Shown one piece after another: positions 37,476 to 48,063 of a DNA stretch of 64,000 bases. Every line of letters begins with the position of its first letter. Position 1 is the first letter of the stretch. The notes below the pieces were generated by a model. The model saw only the letters and a list, made by a program, of their open reading frames with translations. It ran no database searches and was not told the origin of the DNA. The stretch covers positions 62,001 through 126,000 of the forward strand of contig NZ_LXYE02000044.1 in the NCBI RefSeq assembly GCF_001659685.2, in the 5' to 3' direction. The stretch comes from Labilibacter marinus (lineage in GTDB: Bacteria > Bacteroidota > Bacteroidia > Bacteroidales > Marinilabiliaceae). The translations under genes and the position numbers were made by a program.

Positions 37476-38267
37476 CTATCTGTCAGATGAAGATGAATAC
37501 CCTCTTATAATTCCTCTTTGTGAATTTTTTATAAATAAGATAATCTCGTCACGCTCTTTTGAGGCTGGTAATTCAGCTTCAATTTTATCAATCGCATCTG
37601 AGTTATTTAATCCACTCTGATACAATACACGATAAATATTCTGGATTCCTGTGATTTGGTCATTTGTAAAACTTCTACGACGTAACCCAATTGAGTTAAT
37701 ACCACTAAAGGATGTAGATGTGTTTCTAACCTTAACAAACGGAGGAACGTCTTTACTTAACAAGGTACCTCCTTGAATCATAACATGCGCTCCGATATGT
37801 ACAAATTGATGAATAGCACAGGCTCCACTTAAAATAGCAAAGTCGCTAATTATAACTTCTCCAGCCACCTGTGTTGCATTACCTATAATAACGTTATCTC
37901 CAACAATAGCATCATGAGCTATATGCACATAAGCCATTAAAAGGCAATTACTACCAACAACTGTTTGTCCTTTGGCTACTGTACCTCTATTTACTGTAAC
38001 ACACTCTCTAATAGTGGTGTTGTCGCCAATAATAGCTAAAGACTCTTCGCCCGCAAATTTTAAATCTTGTGGGATGGCTGATATTACAGCTCCTGGAAAT
38101 ATATTACAGTTTTTGCCAATACGTGCACCTTCCAAAATTGTAACGTTAGAACCAATTCGTGTTCCCTCTTCAATCACTACGTTTTTATCAATGGTCACAA
38201 AAGGTTCGATTACCACATTTGGAGCAATTTTTGCTTCAGGGTGGATGTATGCCAATGGTTGTTTCAT
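37476..38267 (-). CDS. lpxA: Acyl-ACP--UDP-GlcNAc O-acyltransferase LpxA
   Basis: This 263-residue enzyme is a left-handed beta helix made of hexapeptide repeats (IGDNTTIRECVTVNRGT and similar). The catalytic His lies in AYVHIAHDAIVGD, and the C-terminal helical domain begins near GLRRRSFTNDQI. LpxA transfers an (R)-3-hydroxyacyl chain to UDP-GlcNAc, the first step of lipid A synthesis. It is the last lpx gene on this strand, 231 bases after the lpxC-fabZ fusion, and has a terminator. Confidence 0.95.
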   Translation of the reverse strand: MKQPLAYIHPEAKIAPNVVIEPFVTIDKNVVIEEGTRIGSNVTILEGARIGKNCNIFPGAVISAIPQDLKFAGEESLAIIGDNTTIRECVTVNRGTVAKGQTVVGSNCLLMAYVHIAHDAIVGDNVIIGNATQVAGEVIISDFAILSGACAIHQFVHIGAHVMIQGGTLLSKDVPPFVKVRNTSTSFSGINSIGLRRRSFTNDQITGIQNIYRVLYQSGLNNSDAIDKIEAELPASKERDEIILFIKNSQRGIIRGYSSSSDR

Positions 38268-38331
38268 GTGTTTTTATTTACTTTCTCAATCTGCACTCGC
38301 TCAAGGTGAGCATTTCTCCTCATCTCTAACT

Positions 38332-38354
38332 CTCTAGTATCGTTTATACTAGAG
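38332..38354. other. Hairpin between lpxA and lpxC-fabZ
   Basis: The stem ctctagtat / atactagag has a 5-base loop. No T run follows on either strand, so it is not a plain terminator. It lies about 65 bases upstream of the lpxA start and may be a leader structure or mRNA stabiliser. Confidence 0.3.
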
Positions 38355-38498
38355 TTTGTTATTATTATTCTTACTGTACTCCTGTTTTTTTTCCGCTGCG
38401 AAAATAATCTAAGAATCTCAATAAAAAAAATTTAACGTAATTATTCGCCTTTTATCTTTAAACAAAGGCCAACACCACACTCAAGGAGTTTTCTTGCA

Positions 38499-39899
38499 TT
38501 ACGCCTTATTTCTGGCAATGTTAGCCATAAACTCCCCTTCGGCAACAACCGCATCTCCTACAAAAGCAGTTCCTTTCATATTAGCCACCCCTCTTCGCAT
38601 AGGTGTAACTAAATCTAATTTAAAAATAACAGTATCACCCGGCACTACCTTTTTTCTAAATTTGATATTATCCAACTTCATAAAATAAGTAGAATAATTT
38701 TCAGGATCGTCAACTTGATTCAATACAAAAATACCTCCACATTGTGCCATGGCTTCAACCAATAAAACACCTGGCATTACTGGTTCTGTTGGGAAATGAC
38801 CTTGAAAGAAAGGTTCGTTTAAAGTAATGTTTTTAACACCTACAATAAACTTTGGCTGAATATCAATGATCTTATCTACCAATAAAAATGGGTATCTATG
38901 CGGAAGCATAGTTTTTATTTTGTTGATATCACAAAGCGGCTCCTTATTTGGATCATAAGATGGAACCACTGGTTTGTTAGCTAACTTTTTAATCTCTTTA
39001 CGGATGATTTTAGCAAATTCAACATTGGACTGATGTCCAGGTCGTGTAGCTATAATCTTCCCTTTTATAGGAAGACCGGCTAAACACAAATCGCCAATAA
39101 CATCTAGTAATTTATGACGCGCCGGTTCGTTATGATGAACTAATTCAAGATTATTTAAAATACCAATTGGTTTTACTTCAACTCTAGGCTGATTAAATAA
39201 GTCCGCTAATCTATCTAATTCCTCTTGTTTAACTTCTCTATCTATTATTACAATAGCATTTTCCAGGTCGCCACCTTTAATTAAATTGTGTTGCATCAAC
39301 ATTTCTACTTCGTGCAAAAATACAAAGGTGCGACAAGCACTAACCTCTTCCGCAAAATCATCTAAAGTATCTAATGTAGCAAATTGACTTCCTAAGAATA
39401 CTGAACTATCAAAAGAAATCATGGTATCTACACTAAAAGAATCATCAGGCATAGCTACCAACTTAATACCTTTCTCTTTGTCTTCGAAAACCATTTTTTC
39501 CTTCACTACAAAGTACTTTCGCTCTGCTTCCTGCGCTTCTATTCCCGCTTCCTGAATGGCCTCAACAAAATACTTTGAACTACCATCAAGAATAGGTACT
39601 TCAGGTCCATCCACTTCTATTAAACAGTTATCAACGCCTAAACCACGTAAGGCAGCCAAACAGTGTTCAATAGTACTTACTGATGCTTCTTTCTTTTGCA
39701 ACACAGTACCTCGCTGAGTATATGTTACGTTTTCTGCGTACGCATCAATTATCGGTTGATCTTCAAGATCAGTTCTTTTAAACTTAAACCCGTGATTTTC
39801 TGGAGCTGGATTAAGCACTAAAGTAACCATTGCTCCGGTATGCAACCCTGTACCTTTTAAGGTTGCTTGTTTTGCAAGTGTATTCTGATTTTCTATCAT
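38499..39899 (-). CDS. lpxC-fabZ: Bifunctional LpxC deacetylase / FabZ dehydratase
   Basis: This is a 466-residue fusion. Residues about 1-300 are LpxC, the zinc deacetylase that commits to lipid A synthesis: STIEHCLAALRGLGVDNCL, HKLLDVIGDL (zinc ligands) and GHQSN. Residues about 320-460 are FabZ, the 3-hydroxyacyl-ACP dehydratase: HRYPFLLVDKI and GHFPTEPVMPGVLLVEAMAQ, where the His and Glu are catalytic. The fusion is characteristic of Bacteroidota and joins an enzyme that uses hydroxyacyl chains to one that competes for them. The lpxD gene ends 43 bases upstream. Confidence 0.97.
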   Translation of the reverse strand: MIENQNTLAKQATLKGTGLHTGAMVTLVLNPAPENHGFKFKRTDLEDQPIIDAYAENVTYTQRGTVLQKKEASVSTIEHCLAALRGLGVDNCLIEVDGPEVPILDGSSKYFVEAIQEAGIEAQEAERKYFVVKEKMVFEDKEKGIKLVAMPDDSFSVDTMISFDSSVFLGSQFATLDTLDDFAEEVSACRTFVFLHEVEMLMQHNLIKGGDLENAIVIIDREVKQEELDRLADLFNQPRVEVKPIGILNNLELVHHNEPARHKLLDVIGDLCLAGLPIKGKIIATRPGHQSNVEFAKIIRKEIKKLANKPVVPSYDPNKEPLCDINKIKTMLPHRYPFLLVDKIIDIQPKFIVGVKNITLNEPFFQGHFPTEPVMPGVLLVEAMAQCGGIFVLNQVDDPENYSTYFMKLDNIKFRKKVVPGDTVIFKLDLVTPMRRGVANMKGTAFVGDAVVAEGEFMANIARNKA

Positions 39900-39942
39900 A
39901 TCAAAGATGTATATGACCTAACACGCCTATTGCGCTTTCAGT

Positions 39943-40983
39943 CTATTCTCCTCCTTTTAATTCTTTAATTTCCTTTTGAAGTTCGCGTACTTGGTTCACT
40001 AAGTCTGGTAATTTTTTAAGGTTAACCCAAGATCTGGCAAACTGGCTAGCATCAAAAGCTGGCGTACCTCTTAAAGTTGCACCTTCTTTTTTAATATTTC
40101 CAGCAATACCTGAATAAGCACCCAACTTAACTCCGTCCGCTACTTTTAAATGTCCAATTACTCCAGTGTGGCCACCGAACATACAGTTTTTACCTACAGT
40201 ACTTGATCCTGCCACTCCTGACATAGCCGCAATAACTGTATTTTCACCTATCTCAGCATTGTGTGCAATCTGAACAAAGTTATCTAACTTAACTCCTTTT
40301 TTTAACACAGTTGAGCCCATTGTAGCTCTATCCAAAGCAGTATTGGCTCCAAGCTCACAATTATCTTCTATCACAACATTTCCTACTTGCGGGATCTTTG
40401 TATACTCATTGTTTTCATCCGGTGCAAAACCAAAACCATCTGACCCTACAACTGCACCTGCGTGAAGTATACATTTATTACCTATAACACAATCGTGATA
40501 TATCTTTACCCCTGCATATAATATACAATTATCACCAATCGTTACATTGTCACCAATAAAGGTGTTAGGATAGATGCTCACGTTATTACCTATTGTTACA
40601 TTTTCACCTAAATAAGCAAATGCTCCTATATATGGAAACTCACCCACTTTAGCTGTATCTGCAATAAAAGATGGCTGCTCAACCCCTGTTTTTCGGGGTT
40701 TAGAATCATTATACATTTGCATTAACTTAGCTACCGAACTATAGGCGTTTTCAACCTTTACTATGGTAGCTTGAACTTCACGTTCAGGAACAAAATCATT
40801 GTTCACTATAACAACAGAAGCTTTAGTATCGTATATAAATTTAGTGTATTTGGGGTTTGCTAAGAAAGTAATCGTTCCTGGCTGACCATCTTCGATTTTT
40901 GAAACATTGTTAACTGTAACATCCTGATCTCCGACAATCTCCCCGTTAATTAATTCTGCAATTTGCTTAGCTGAAAAATTCAT
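39943..40983 (-). CDS. lpxD: UDP-3-O-acylglucosamine N-acyltransferase LpxD
   Basis: This 346-residue enzyme has the N-terminal uridine-binding domain (about 1-100, [20 protein letters not shown]) and a hexapeptide-repeat beta helix. The catalytic His is in [17 protein letters not shown]-terminal helix ([15 protein letters not shown]) is typical. LpxD performs the third lipid A step, adding the N-linked hydroxyacyl chain. It is the first gene of the lpxD-lpxC/fabZ unit and is probably transcribed with lpxA downstream. Confidence 0.95.
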   Translation of the reverse strand: MNFSAKQIAELINGEIVGDQDVTVNNVSKIEDGQPGTITFLANPKYTKFIYDTKASVVIVNNDFVPEREVQATIVKVENAYSSVAKLMQMYNDSKPRKTGVEQPSFIADTAKVGEFPYIGAFAYLGENVTIGNNVSIYPNTFIGDNVTIGDNCILYAGVKIYHDCVIGNKCILHAGAVVGSDGFGFAPDENNEYTKIPQVGNVVIEDNCELGANTALDRATMGSTVLKKGVKLDNFVQIAHNAEIGENTVIAAMSGVAGSSTVGKNCMFGGHTGVIGHLKVADGVKLGAYSGIAGNIKKEGATLRGTPAFDASQFARSWVNLKKLPDLVNQVRELQKEIKELKGGE

Positions 40984-40999
40984 TTTGTATAATTTGGTG

Positions 41000-41007
41000 C
41001 AAATCTA
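41000..41007 (-). promoter_or_regulatory. Possible -7 element (TAGATTTG) of lpxD
   Basis: This is an exact minus-strand TAnnTTTG match 17 bases upstream of the lpxD start. No TTTG occurs at -33. Confidence 0.3.
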
Positions 41008-41103
41008 ATAATATTATCTTCATTTAAGATAGTGAGCCTACCCATTTTTATGATGTACTTAACTTTCAAACACAACTAAAACTATTCGAATAATTGGTTT
41101 GAA

Positions 41104-42378
41104 TTATAAATTCTGAGCCCAATCCTTAAGAAACTTGGGGTAAATTAGAACGCTTTTCTTAACGTTTTTCCCCAATACATCATGATTTAAAATATCAGAA
41201 GCCTCAGACACATCCTTTAGCGTACCATCTGAAAATAAAATATTTATATTCTCTCCCGTTAATGTATAAGTGTGATTTTCAAGAACCTTTTCATTCACAA
41301 AAAAGTCTATTTCATCTTCCTTCAAGCTATACTCTTCCTGAATCCTTTTCTTTATCTTGCTACTACGTTCTACATCAAAAGCATCATTTCTTAATTCAAT
41401 CTTCATTAAGTCACGATTAATAATTGCCTTTGATAATGTTGATAAAACAAAATCATCATGTAGCGTCCATACTTTAATAGCCGACATAATATCACAATCA
41501 TCTAACATAGCAAACTTTTGCAATACCGATTCATCTCTTATAAAGCTATCCAGACTAATTTCATGCTTCATAAAAAATAAAAGATGTGGTGTTCCAAAAA
41601 TATCTTCATTCTTTTTTAATAGGTATTTAGCTCGTCTTAAAACATTCACTAACATATTTTCGGCTACAACGGCCGTTTTATGAAGGTATACTTGCCAATA
41701 CATCAACCTGCGGGCAATTAAAAACTTCTCAATTGAATAAATCCCTTTGGATTCAACCACCAGCTGATCACCAGAAACGTGAAGCATTTTTATTATCCTA
41801 TCAGAACCAATCACACCTTCCGTTACTCCACTGAAGAAACTATCTCTTCGCAAATAATCCAGCCTATCCATATCTAATTGACTGCTGACTAACTGATGCA
41901 AGAACTTTTTAGAATAATTATCTTTAAATATTTCTAAAGCCAAAGATAATTTGCCATTAAACTCTTCATTTAACCGCTCCATAAATAAAATGGAAATTTC
42001 CTCGTGCGATATACCTTCAACTACAGCATGTTCTAACACATGAGAAAATGGGCCGTGACCAATATCATGTAATAAAATGGCTATATGAACTGCTTCTGAT
42101 TCTTTTTCCGATATTTTTATTCCTTTGGATTGAAGTACAGCTACCGCCTGAGACATAAGATGCATAGCTCCCACCGCATGTTGAAACCTATTATGAGTTG
42201 CCCCTGGATACACCAAAGAAGTAAGCCCCAATTGCTTTATTCCTCTTAAGCGCTGAAAGTAGGGATGTTGCAACAAATCATAAATAAAATCGAAAGGAAT
42301 TTTTACAAACCCGTAAACTGGGTCATTGATTATTTTTAGTTTATTTACTATGTTACTCTTATTCACTATAAAACGCAT
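41104..42378 (-). CDS. HD-domain phosphohydrolase (SAMHD1/dGTPase-like)
   Basis: This 424-residue cytoplasmic protein opens with KIINDPVYGFVKIPFDF, the signature of the conserved HD family related to SAMHD1. The metal-binding residues are in THNRFQHAVGAMHLM, in AILLHDIGHGPFSHVLEH, and in the later LDMDRLDYLRRDS. Members hydrolyse deoxynucleoside triphosphates or related nucleotides; the substrate here is not known. It is next to lpxD on the same strand with a 120-base gap that contains the lpxD promoter candidate, so it is probably a separate unit. Confidence 0.87.
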   Translation of the reverse strand: MRFIVNKSNIVNKLKIINDPVYGFVKIPFDFIYDLLQHPYFQRLRGIKQLGLTSLVYPGATHNRFQHAVGAMHLMSQAVAVLQSKGIKISEKESEAVHIAILLHDIGHGPFSHVLEHAVVEGISHEEISILFMERLNEEFNGKLSLALEIFKDNYSKKFLHQLVSSQLDMDRLDYLRRDSFFSGVTEGVIGSDRIIKMLHVSGDQLVVESKGIYSIEKFLIARRLMYWQVYLHKTAVVAENMLVNVLRRAKYLLKKNEDIFGTPHLLFFMKHEISLDSFIRDESVLQKFAMLDDCDIMSAIKVWTLHDDFVLSTLSKAIINRDLMKIELRNDAFDVERSSKIKKRIQEEYSLKEDEIDFFVNEKVLENHTYTLTGENINILFSDGTLKDVSEASDILNHDVLGKNVKKSVLIYPKFLKDWAQNL

Positions 42379-42479
42379 TTATAATTTAACCTTTGCAATA
42401 TAGAACTTTAAGCCGATAGTTTTAAAAATAACTACCCAATGCGCAGCAAAACATTATTAATAAACACAGCACAAAGTGT

Positions 42480-42511
42480 GTTGCATATTAAAAGCATAAT
42501 AACTATCTTTG
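42480..42511 (+). promoter_or_regulatory. Promoter of the rimP-nusA-infB operon
   Basis: GTTG is followed after 20 bases by TATCTTTG, an exact -7 element. The predicted start near 42516 gives a leader of about 60 bases that contains the hairpin at 42540. Confidence 0.55.
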
Positions 42512-42539
42512 CAGCGGTTTTTAACTAAATATCTTAAGG

Positions 42540-42565
42540 ATAGGGGGCAGATGTCCCCTATTTTA
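42540..42565 (+). promoter_or_regulatory. Terminator-like hairpin in the rimP leader (possible attenuator)
   Basis: The stem atagggg / cccctat with an 8-base loop is followed by TTTTATT, only 14-18 bases before the rimP start and downstream of the predicted promoter. A hairpin with a T-rich end in the leader of an operon that encodes NusA is consistent with autoregulation through termination. Confidence 0.45.
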
Positions 42566-42578
42566 TTAATATTAAGTG

Positions 42579-43043
42579 ATGATTACAAAGGAACAGATAC
42601 GAGAAATAATAGCGGAAAAGATTGAGGCTGACGATTGTTTTATTGTTGAAGTTAAAGTTTCTGCCAGTAATAAGATTATAGTTACTATTGATAGTATGAA
42701 CGGTATAGGAATTGACTACTGCATACAAATTAGTCGCTTAATTGAAGGATCATTTGATAGAGATATAGAAGACTTTGAGTTGGAAGTTTCTACACCAGGA
42801 TTAGGTCAACCACTAAAAGTATTAAACCAATACGAAAAAAATATTGGTAAAGATATTGAAGTTACACCTTTTGAAACAGCACCATTTAAAGGAAAGCTGA
42901 CAGAGGTAAACGAAGATAACTTTGTAGTGGAAGAAATGAAAAAGGTTAAAATCGAAGGAAAGAAAAAAAAGGAATTGCAAGTAATTAATCATAACTATAA
43001 GTTCGACGAGGTTAAAGCAGTCAAAGTAATTGTATCGTTTTAA
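42579..43043 (+). CDS. rimP: Ribosome maturation factor RimP
   Basis: This protein has 154 residues from ATG 42579; a GTG directly before it is an alternative start. RimP assists 30S ribosome assembly. The N-terminal domain contains CFIVEVKVSASNKIIVTIDS and the family core is FELEVSTPGLGQPL. The C-terminal SH3-like domain includes a lysine-rich stretch (KKVKIEGKKKKE). It heads the operon with nusA 21 bases downstream, the usual order in bacteria. Confidence 0.93.
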   Translation: MITKEQIREIIAEKIEADDCFIVEVKVSASNKIIVTIDSMNGIGIDYCIQISRLIEGSFDRDIEDFELEVSTPGLGQPLKVLNQYEKNIGKDIEVTPFETAPFKGKLTEVNEDNFVVEEMKKVKIEGKKKKELQVINHNYKFDEVKAVKVIVSF

Positions 43044-43064
43044 CAAGCCGGCAAACATAAAGTC

Positions 43065-44300
43065 ATGGAGAACATTAATTTAATAGATACTTTTTCAGAG
43101 TTTAAGGAACTTAAAAGCATTGATAGAGCCACTATGATCAGAGTGCTCGAAGATTCATTTAGGAGTGTCTTAATTAAACGCTTTGGAACAGACGATAATT
43201 TCGATGTTATTATTAACACCGATAAAGGAGACTTTGAAATTTGGCGCAATCGTGAAATTGTAGCCGATGACGAATTGGAGGATGATAACCTGCAGATTTC
43301 ATTGACTGATGCTAAAAAAATCGACGATGATTATGAGGTTGGAGAAGAGGTAACTGATGAAGTTCGTTTTCTTGACTTTGGTAGAAGAGCCATTTTAAGC
43401 CTTCGCCAAAATTTATCTGCACGTATTTTAGAGTTAGAAAAGGATAATATTTACCATAAATATAAAGACCGCATTGGTGATATCATTACTGGTGAGGTAT
43501 ATCAAATATGGAAAAGAGAAATCCTGATACAAGATGATGAAGGTAATGAGTTAATTCTGCCAAAAGCAGAACAAATTCCATCTGACTTCTTCCGTAAAGG
43601 AGATAATGTAAGAGCTGTTGTTGTTAAAGTAGAAATTAGAAACAATAACCCGCTTATTATTATTTCACGTACTTCTCCAGTATTCTTAGAAAGATTATTT
43701 GAATTAGAAGTACCCGAAATATTTGACGGATTAATCACCATTAAAAAGATTGTTCGTGTACCTGGTGAAAGAGCTAAGGTAGCGGTTGAATCTTATGATG
43801 AAAGAATTGATCCGGTAGGTGCATGTGTTGGAATGAAAGGTTCAAGAATTCACGGTATTGTTCGAGAGTTGCGTAACGAAAATATCGATGTAATTAACTT
43901 CACCAATAATGTACAGTTATTTATTCAAAGAGCGCTTAATCCTGCTAAAATAAACAGCATTAAGTTATTTGAAGACGATAAAAGAGCCCAGGTGTATTTA
44001 CGTCCTGACGAAGTAAGCCTTGCCATTGGTAAAGGTGGATTAAACATTAAGTTAGCCAGTCAATTAGCAGGTTACGAAATTGATGTTTATCGTGAGATGG
44101 AAGTAGATGACGAAGATGTAAGCTTAGATGAGTTTACGGATGAAATAGAAGGATGGATTTTAGATGAAATTAAGGCCATTGGTTGCGATACGGCTAAATC
44201 AGTACTCGACTTAACAATCGAAGATTTAGTAAAAAGAACCGACCTTGAAGAGGAAACCATCAATGAAGTTATTAAGATATTGAGCGCCGAGTTTGAATAA
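43065..44300 (+). CDS. nusA: Transcription termination/antitermination factor NusA
   Basis: This 411-residue protein has the NusA N-terminal RNA-polymerase-binding domain, an S1 domain (about 130-200, GDIITGEVYQIWKREI), two KH domains (GACVGMKGSRIHGIVREL and LAIGKGGLNIKLASQLAGYEID) and a short helix-hairpin-helix end (TDLEEETINEVIKIL). It binds RNA polymerase and nascent RNA and modulates pausing and termination. It sits between rimP and infB. The acidic C-terminal repeats of the E. coli protein are largely missing, which is normal outside Gammaproteobacteria. Confidence 0.96.
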   Translation: MENINLIDTFSEFKELKSIDRATMIRVLEDSFRSVLIKRFGTDDNFDVIINTDKGDFEIWRNREIVADDELEDDNLQISLTDAKKIDDDYEVGEEVTDEVRFLDFGRRAILSLRQNLSARILELEKDNIYHKYKDRIGDIITGEVYQIWKREILIQDDEGNELILPKAEQIPSDFFRKGDNVRAVVVKVEIRNNNPLIIISRTSPVFLERLFELEVPEIFDGLITIKKIVRVPGERAKVAVESYDERIDPVGACVGMKGSRIHGIVRELRNENIDVINFTNNVQLFIQRALNPAKINSIKLFEDDKRAQVYLRPDEVSLAIGKGGLNIKLASQLAGYEIDVYREMEVDDEDVSLDEFTDEIEGWILDEIKAIGCDTAKSVLDLTIEDLVKRTDLEEETINEVIKILSAEFE

Positions 44301-44366
44301 AATCTGACAGTATGCGATAATCAATAGTTACACAAAGAATTTAAGAGATAATCATTAATTCCCAAT

Positions 44367-47300
44367 ATGGCAGTTGGTAAAACAAATAGACTAAGTAAAG
44401 TAGCCCGCGAATTTAACGTAGGGATACATACTATTGTTGAATTTCTTCAGAAAAAAGGATTCGAAGTTGAAACGAATCCTAACACGAAGGTATCGGCACA
44501 AATGTACCAGCATTTAGAAAATGAGTACAGCACCGACCTTAACGTTCGTAAGAAATCAGAGGCGCTTAGCAAGCAAAAGCCTCAAAAAGAAACCATCTCG
44601 ATAGAAGATGTGAGAAAAGATTTAGCGCCAGAGCCTGAAAAGGAAAAAGCTAAAAAAGAGCCTGAGGTTGAAAAAATAGAAGCTCCTAAATCGGAAGAGC
44701 CAAAAGTAGTTGGTAAAGTTGATTTAGATAAGTTCAGCAAAAAGCCTGTTGCTAAGGCAAAAGTTGAAGAGCCGAAAAAAGAGGAACCTAAAAAGGAAGA
44801 GCCTAAGGTTGAAACACCTAAACCTGCAGCTTCAGCTCCTGTTGAAAAAGCAGAAAAGGTAGCTGAGAAGCCTAAGGAGGAAAAGCCTAAAGAAGTTAAA
44901 AAGCCTAAAGAAACTCCTCATATACCAACTGCCAAACAAAATATTGAGGAACCTAAGGTGGTAGGAAAAATTGACGTTGACGCGTACAAAAAGCCTAAAA
45001 AGCAAGCTGATACTCCTAAGCAAGAGAAAAAAGCACAGCCTAAAGCAAACGTGAAGAAAAAAGAAACACCAAAACCAGTTGCAGCAGAAACTCCTGCGGC
45101 TGAGAAAAAACAAGATACTCCAAAGGTTACAGAGAGTAAACCAACGGAAAAAACAGAAGCGAAGGAAACAAATACAGAAAAAGCTGAAGGTAGCGATGTA
45201 TTTAAACCAACGCAGGTTAAAAAACTTTCTGGTCCTACAGTAGTAGGCAAAATTGTACTTCCAACTAAACCAACTAAGTCGGAAGACAGTGCAGATAAGA
45301 AAAAGAAAAAACGTAAACGAATTCGCAAGGATAAAGAGCGCGTAAACGTTAACGAAAAGTCTAATCAACAAGGTGCTCAAAGAGGTCCTAGACCTAACAA
45401 CGGTCCTGGCGGTCAAAGAGGTCCTAGACCTGGTGGACCAGGCGGACAAAGACCTGGTGATAATCGTAATCAAGCTAACAAGGGGCCTCGCAGAGGTAAG
45501 CCTGGACAAAACAGACGTCCTGTTAAAGCTGAGATTACCGAAGAAGATGTACAAAAGCAAATTAAAGATACATTAGCTAGATTAACAGCTAATAAAGGTA
45601 AATCGAAAGCGTCTCGTCACCGTCGTGATAAACGTGAAGCGATTAGCCAAAAACAAATTGCTGAGGAAGAATTAGCTCACTTAGAAAAGAATGTAATTCA
45701 GGTAACTGAGTTCGTTACTGTGGCTGAATTAGCTTCCATGATGAGTGTTCAGGTAAACCAAATTATTGCATCATGTATGAGCCTTGGTTTATTTGTTTCT
45801 ATCAACCAGCGTTTAGATGCAGAAACCATTTCGTTAGTTGCTGAGGAATTTGAACATAAAGTAGAATTCATTAGTGTTGAAGTTGCAGCCGCAATTGATG
45901 AAGAGGAAGAAGAAGATGAAACGTTAATGGAAGAACGTTCTCCTATTGTTACAGTAATGGGACACGTTGACCACGGTAAAACATCTTTACTTGACCACAT
46001 TCGTAAAGCGAACGTTATTCAAGGTGAAGCTGGGGGTATTACACAGCATATTGGTGCGTACTCTGTATCCTTAGATTCTGGAAGAAAAATTACTTTCTTA
46101 GATACTCCAGGTCACGAGGCCTTTACTGCGATGCGTGCTCGTGGTGCGCAAGTAACAGATATTGCTATTATTATTGTAGCGGCTGATGATAATGTGATGC
46201 CACAGACTATTGAGGCCATCAACCATGCATCTGCTGCAGGGGTACCAATTGTTTTTGCAATCAACAAAATTGATAAGCCAGGAGCAAACCCGGATAAAAT
46301 TAAAGAAGAATTAGCTCAAATGAACTACCTAGTTGAAGACTGGGGAGGTAAATATCAGTGTCAAGAAATTTCGGCTAAGAACGGACTCAACATTGAAGAA
46401 CTGCTTGAAAAAGTATTACTTGAAGCAGATTTATTAGAGCTTAAAGCCATTAAAGATAAAAGAGCTGTTGGCTCAGTAATTGAATCTTCATTAGATAAAG
46501 GACGTGGTTACGTTACTACAGTGCTTGTTCAATCGGGTACACTTAAAGTAGGAGATATTATTCTTGCTGGTAGTTACATGGGACACGTAAAAGCCATGTT
46601 TAACGAGCGTAACCAAAAAGTAACTACTGCTGGCCCAGCAGAACCTGTATTAATACTTGGTTTTAACGGAGCTGCGCAGGCTGGTGAAAAGTTCAACGTA
46701 ATGGAGAGCGAACGCGAAGCCAAAGAGATTACTAACAAGCGTACTCAGCTACAGCGTGAGCAAGGTATGAGAACGAAGAAACATATTACACTTGACGAAA
46801 TTGGTCGTCGTATAGCAATTGGAAACTTCCAAGAGTTAAATGTTATTGTGAAAGGTGATGTGGATGGATCTATTGAAGCACTTTCCGATTCATTAATCAA
46901 GCTTTCGACAGACGAAATTCAAGTAAATGTGATTCACAAAGCAGTAGGTCAGATTTCGGAATCGGATATCATGCTAGCAACTGCATCCAATGCCATTGTT
47001 ATTGGTTTCCAAGTTCGTCCATCTTTAGCAGCAAGAAAGATTGCAGAGAAAGAGGAAATCGACATACGTCTTTACTCTATCATTTACGATGCAATCGAAG
47101 AGCTTAAATCGGCTATGGAAGGTATGCTTTCTCCAGAAATTAAGGAGCAAGTTACTTCTACACTTGAAGTTCGTGAAACCTTTAAAATTACTAAAGTTGG
47201 AACGATTGCAGGTTGTATGGTTAAAGAGGGTAAAATCAAGCGTAACTCTAGAGTACGTTTAATACGTGAAGGTATTGTGATTTACACTGGTGAATTAGCT

Positions 47301-47441
47301 GCTCTTAAACGTTATAAAGATGATGCTAAAGAAGTAGCTTCTGGATATGAGTGTGGTGCAAGTATTGCTAACTACAACGACATTAAGGAAGGTGACTTTA
47401 TTGAGTCATTTGAAGAAGTGGAAGTATCGCGTAAGCTATAA
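44367..47441 (+). CDS. infB: Translation initiation factor IF-2
   Basis: This 1024-residue GTPase delivers initiator tRNA to the 30S subunit. The N-terminal 45 residues form an IF2N-like module. Residues about 60-395 are low-complexity: first Lys/Glu/Pro repeats with recurring VVGKIDVD-like units, then a Gly/Pro/Arg tract ([15 protein letters not shown]). The G domain has GHVDHGKT (near 532), DTPGHEAF and NKID; EF-Tu-like domain 2, IF-2 domain 3 and the C1/C2 initiator-tRNA-binding domains follow. It closes the rimP-nusA-infB operon. The two initiator tRNA genes lie 10 kb downstream. Confidence 0.97.
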   Translation: MAVGKTNRLSKVAREFNVGIHTIVEFLQKKGFEVETNPNTKVSAQMYQHLENEYSTDLNVRKKSEALSKQKPQKETISIEDVRKDLAPEPEKEKAKKEPEVEKIEAPKSEEPKVVGKVDLDKFSKKPVAKAKVEEPKKEEPKKEEPKVETPKPAASAPVEKAEKVAEKPKEEKPKEVKKPKETPHIPTAKQNIEEPKVVGKIDVDAYKKPKKQADTPKQEKKAQPKANVKKKETPKPVAAETPAAEKKQDTPKVTESKPTEKTEAKETNTEKAEGSDVFKPTQVKKLSGPTVVGKIVLPTKPTKSEDSADKKKKKRKRIRKDKERVNVNEKSNQQGAQRGPRPNNGPGGQRGPRPGGPGGQRPGDNRNQANKGPRRGKPGQNRRPVKAEITEEDVQKQIKDTLARLTANKGKSKASRHRRDKREAISQKQIAEEELAHLEKNVIQVTEFVTVAELASMMSVQVNQIIASCMSLGLFVSINQRLDAETISLVAEEFEHKVEFISVEVAAAIDEEEEEDETLMEERSPIVTVMGHVDHGKTSLLDHIRKANVIQGEAGGITQHIGAYSVSLDSGRKITFLDTPGHEAFTAMRARGAQVTDIAIIIVAADDNVMPQTIEAINHASAAGVPIVFAINKIDKPGANPDKIKEELAQMNYLVEDWGGKYQCQEISAKNGLNIEELLEKVLLEADLLELKAIKDKRAVGSVIESSLDKGRGYVTTVLVQSGTLKVGDIILAGSYMGHVKAMFNERNQKVTTAGPAEPVLILGFNGAAQAGEKFNVMESEREAKEITNKRTQLQREQGMRTKKHITLDEIGRRIAIGNFQELNVIVKGDVDGSIEALSDSLIKLSTDEIQVNVIHKAVGQISESDIMLATASNAIVIGFQVRPSLAARKIAEKEEIDIRLYSIIYDAIEELKSAMEGMLSPEIKEQVTSTLEVRETFKITKVGTIAGCMVKEGKIKRNSRVRLIREGIVIYTGELAALKRYKDDAKEVASGYECGASIANYNDIKEGDFIESFEEVEVSRKL

Positions 47442-47466
47442 TGTAGCTTAGTGATTTTAGATATAC

Positions 47467-47502
47467 AATCCCTGTTCAATTTATTGAGCAGGGATTTTTT
47501 TT
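47467..47502 (+). terminator. Intrinsic terminator after infB
   Basis: The stem aatccctgttcaa / ttgagcagggatt contains one G-U pair and ends in T8. Confidence 0.85.
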
Positions 47503-47518
47503 GCTTAATTATTAGGCA

Positions 47519-47549
47519 CAAAAAAAGCCCGAAGAAAATTCTTCGAGCT
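47519..47549 (-). terminator. Intrinsic terminator after gcvH
   Basis: The stem cgaagaa / ttcttcg is extended by agc / gct, with an A7 run on the plus side. It serves the minus-strand gcvH. Confidence 0.7.
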
Positions 47550-47570
47550 CTATATATGGTTCTAGATAAA

Positions 47571-47948
47571 TTATCCTATTAACTCTTTATATTGTTCGGC
47601 AGTTAATAAAGCATCAAACTCAGCAACATCTTCCGCTTGAATTTTAACCATCCATCCACCTTCGTAAGGCTCTTTGTTCACTAATTCAGGTTGATCCTCT
47701 AAATCATCGTTTACTTCAAGTACTTTACCCTTAACAGGCATATATAAATCAGAAACTGTTTTAACAGCCTCAATAGTACCAAATACTTCTTCTTTATCTA
47801 AATCTTCTCCTTCAGTTTCTATCTCAACAAATACTATATCACCTAATTCACCTTGAGCAAACTCTGTAATACCAACTGTAACTACATCTCCCTCTACTAA
47901 AATCCATTCGTGATCTTTTGTATACTTTAAATTTTCAGGAATATTCAT
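47571..47948 (-). CDS. gcvH: Glycine cleavage system H protein
   Basis: This 125-residue lipoyl carrier shuttles the aminomethyl group among the glycine-cleavage enzymes. The lipoylated lysine is Lys63 in GTIEAVKTVSDLYMPV. The HEWILVEG start and the C-terminal EGGWMVKIQ strand are canonical. The other glycine-cleavage genes (gcvT, gcvP) are not in the window. It forms a single unit with its own terminator. Confidence 0.96.
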   Translation of the reverse strand: MNIPENLKYTKDHEWILVEGDVVTVGITEFAQGELGDIVFVEIETEGEDLDKEEVFGTIEAVKTVSDLYMPVKGKVLEVNDDLEDQPELVNKEPYEGGWMVKIQAEDVAEFDALLTAEQYKELIG

Positions 47949-47977
47949 TTGAATGCTATTTTTTAATTAATGTGTAT

Positions 47978-48005
47978 CAAAATTAAAACAAAATCATCTG
48001 GCAAA
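47978..48005 (-). promoter_or_regulatory. Possible gcvH promoter
   Basis: The minus strand has TAATTTTG, an exact -7 match, with a TTTG 16 bases upstream instead of 19. The leader would be about 25 bases. Confidence 0.3.
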
Positions 48006-48063
48006 TTATGGTATATGTCATGTTATAACTTTTAAAGCTACTCCATCCACCATTCATTACCTT

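Noticed and set aside
44832-45560. Two long minus-strand open frames opposite the infB low-complexity region
   Set aside because: Biased Lys/Glu/Pro/Gly codons suppress stops on the opposite strand; the predicted proteins are Phe/Leu/Ser-rich artefacts.
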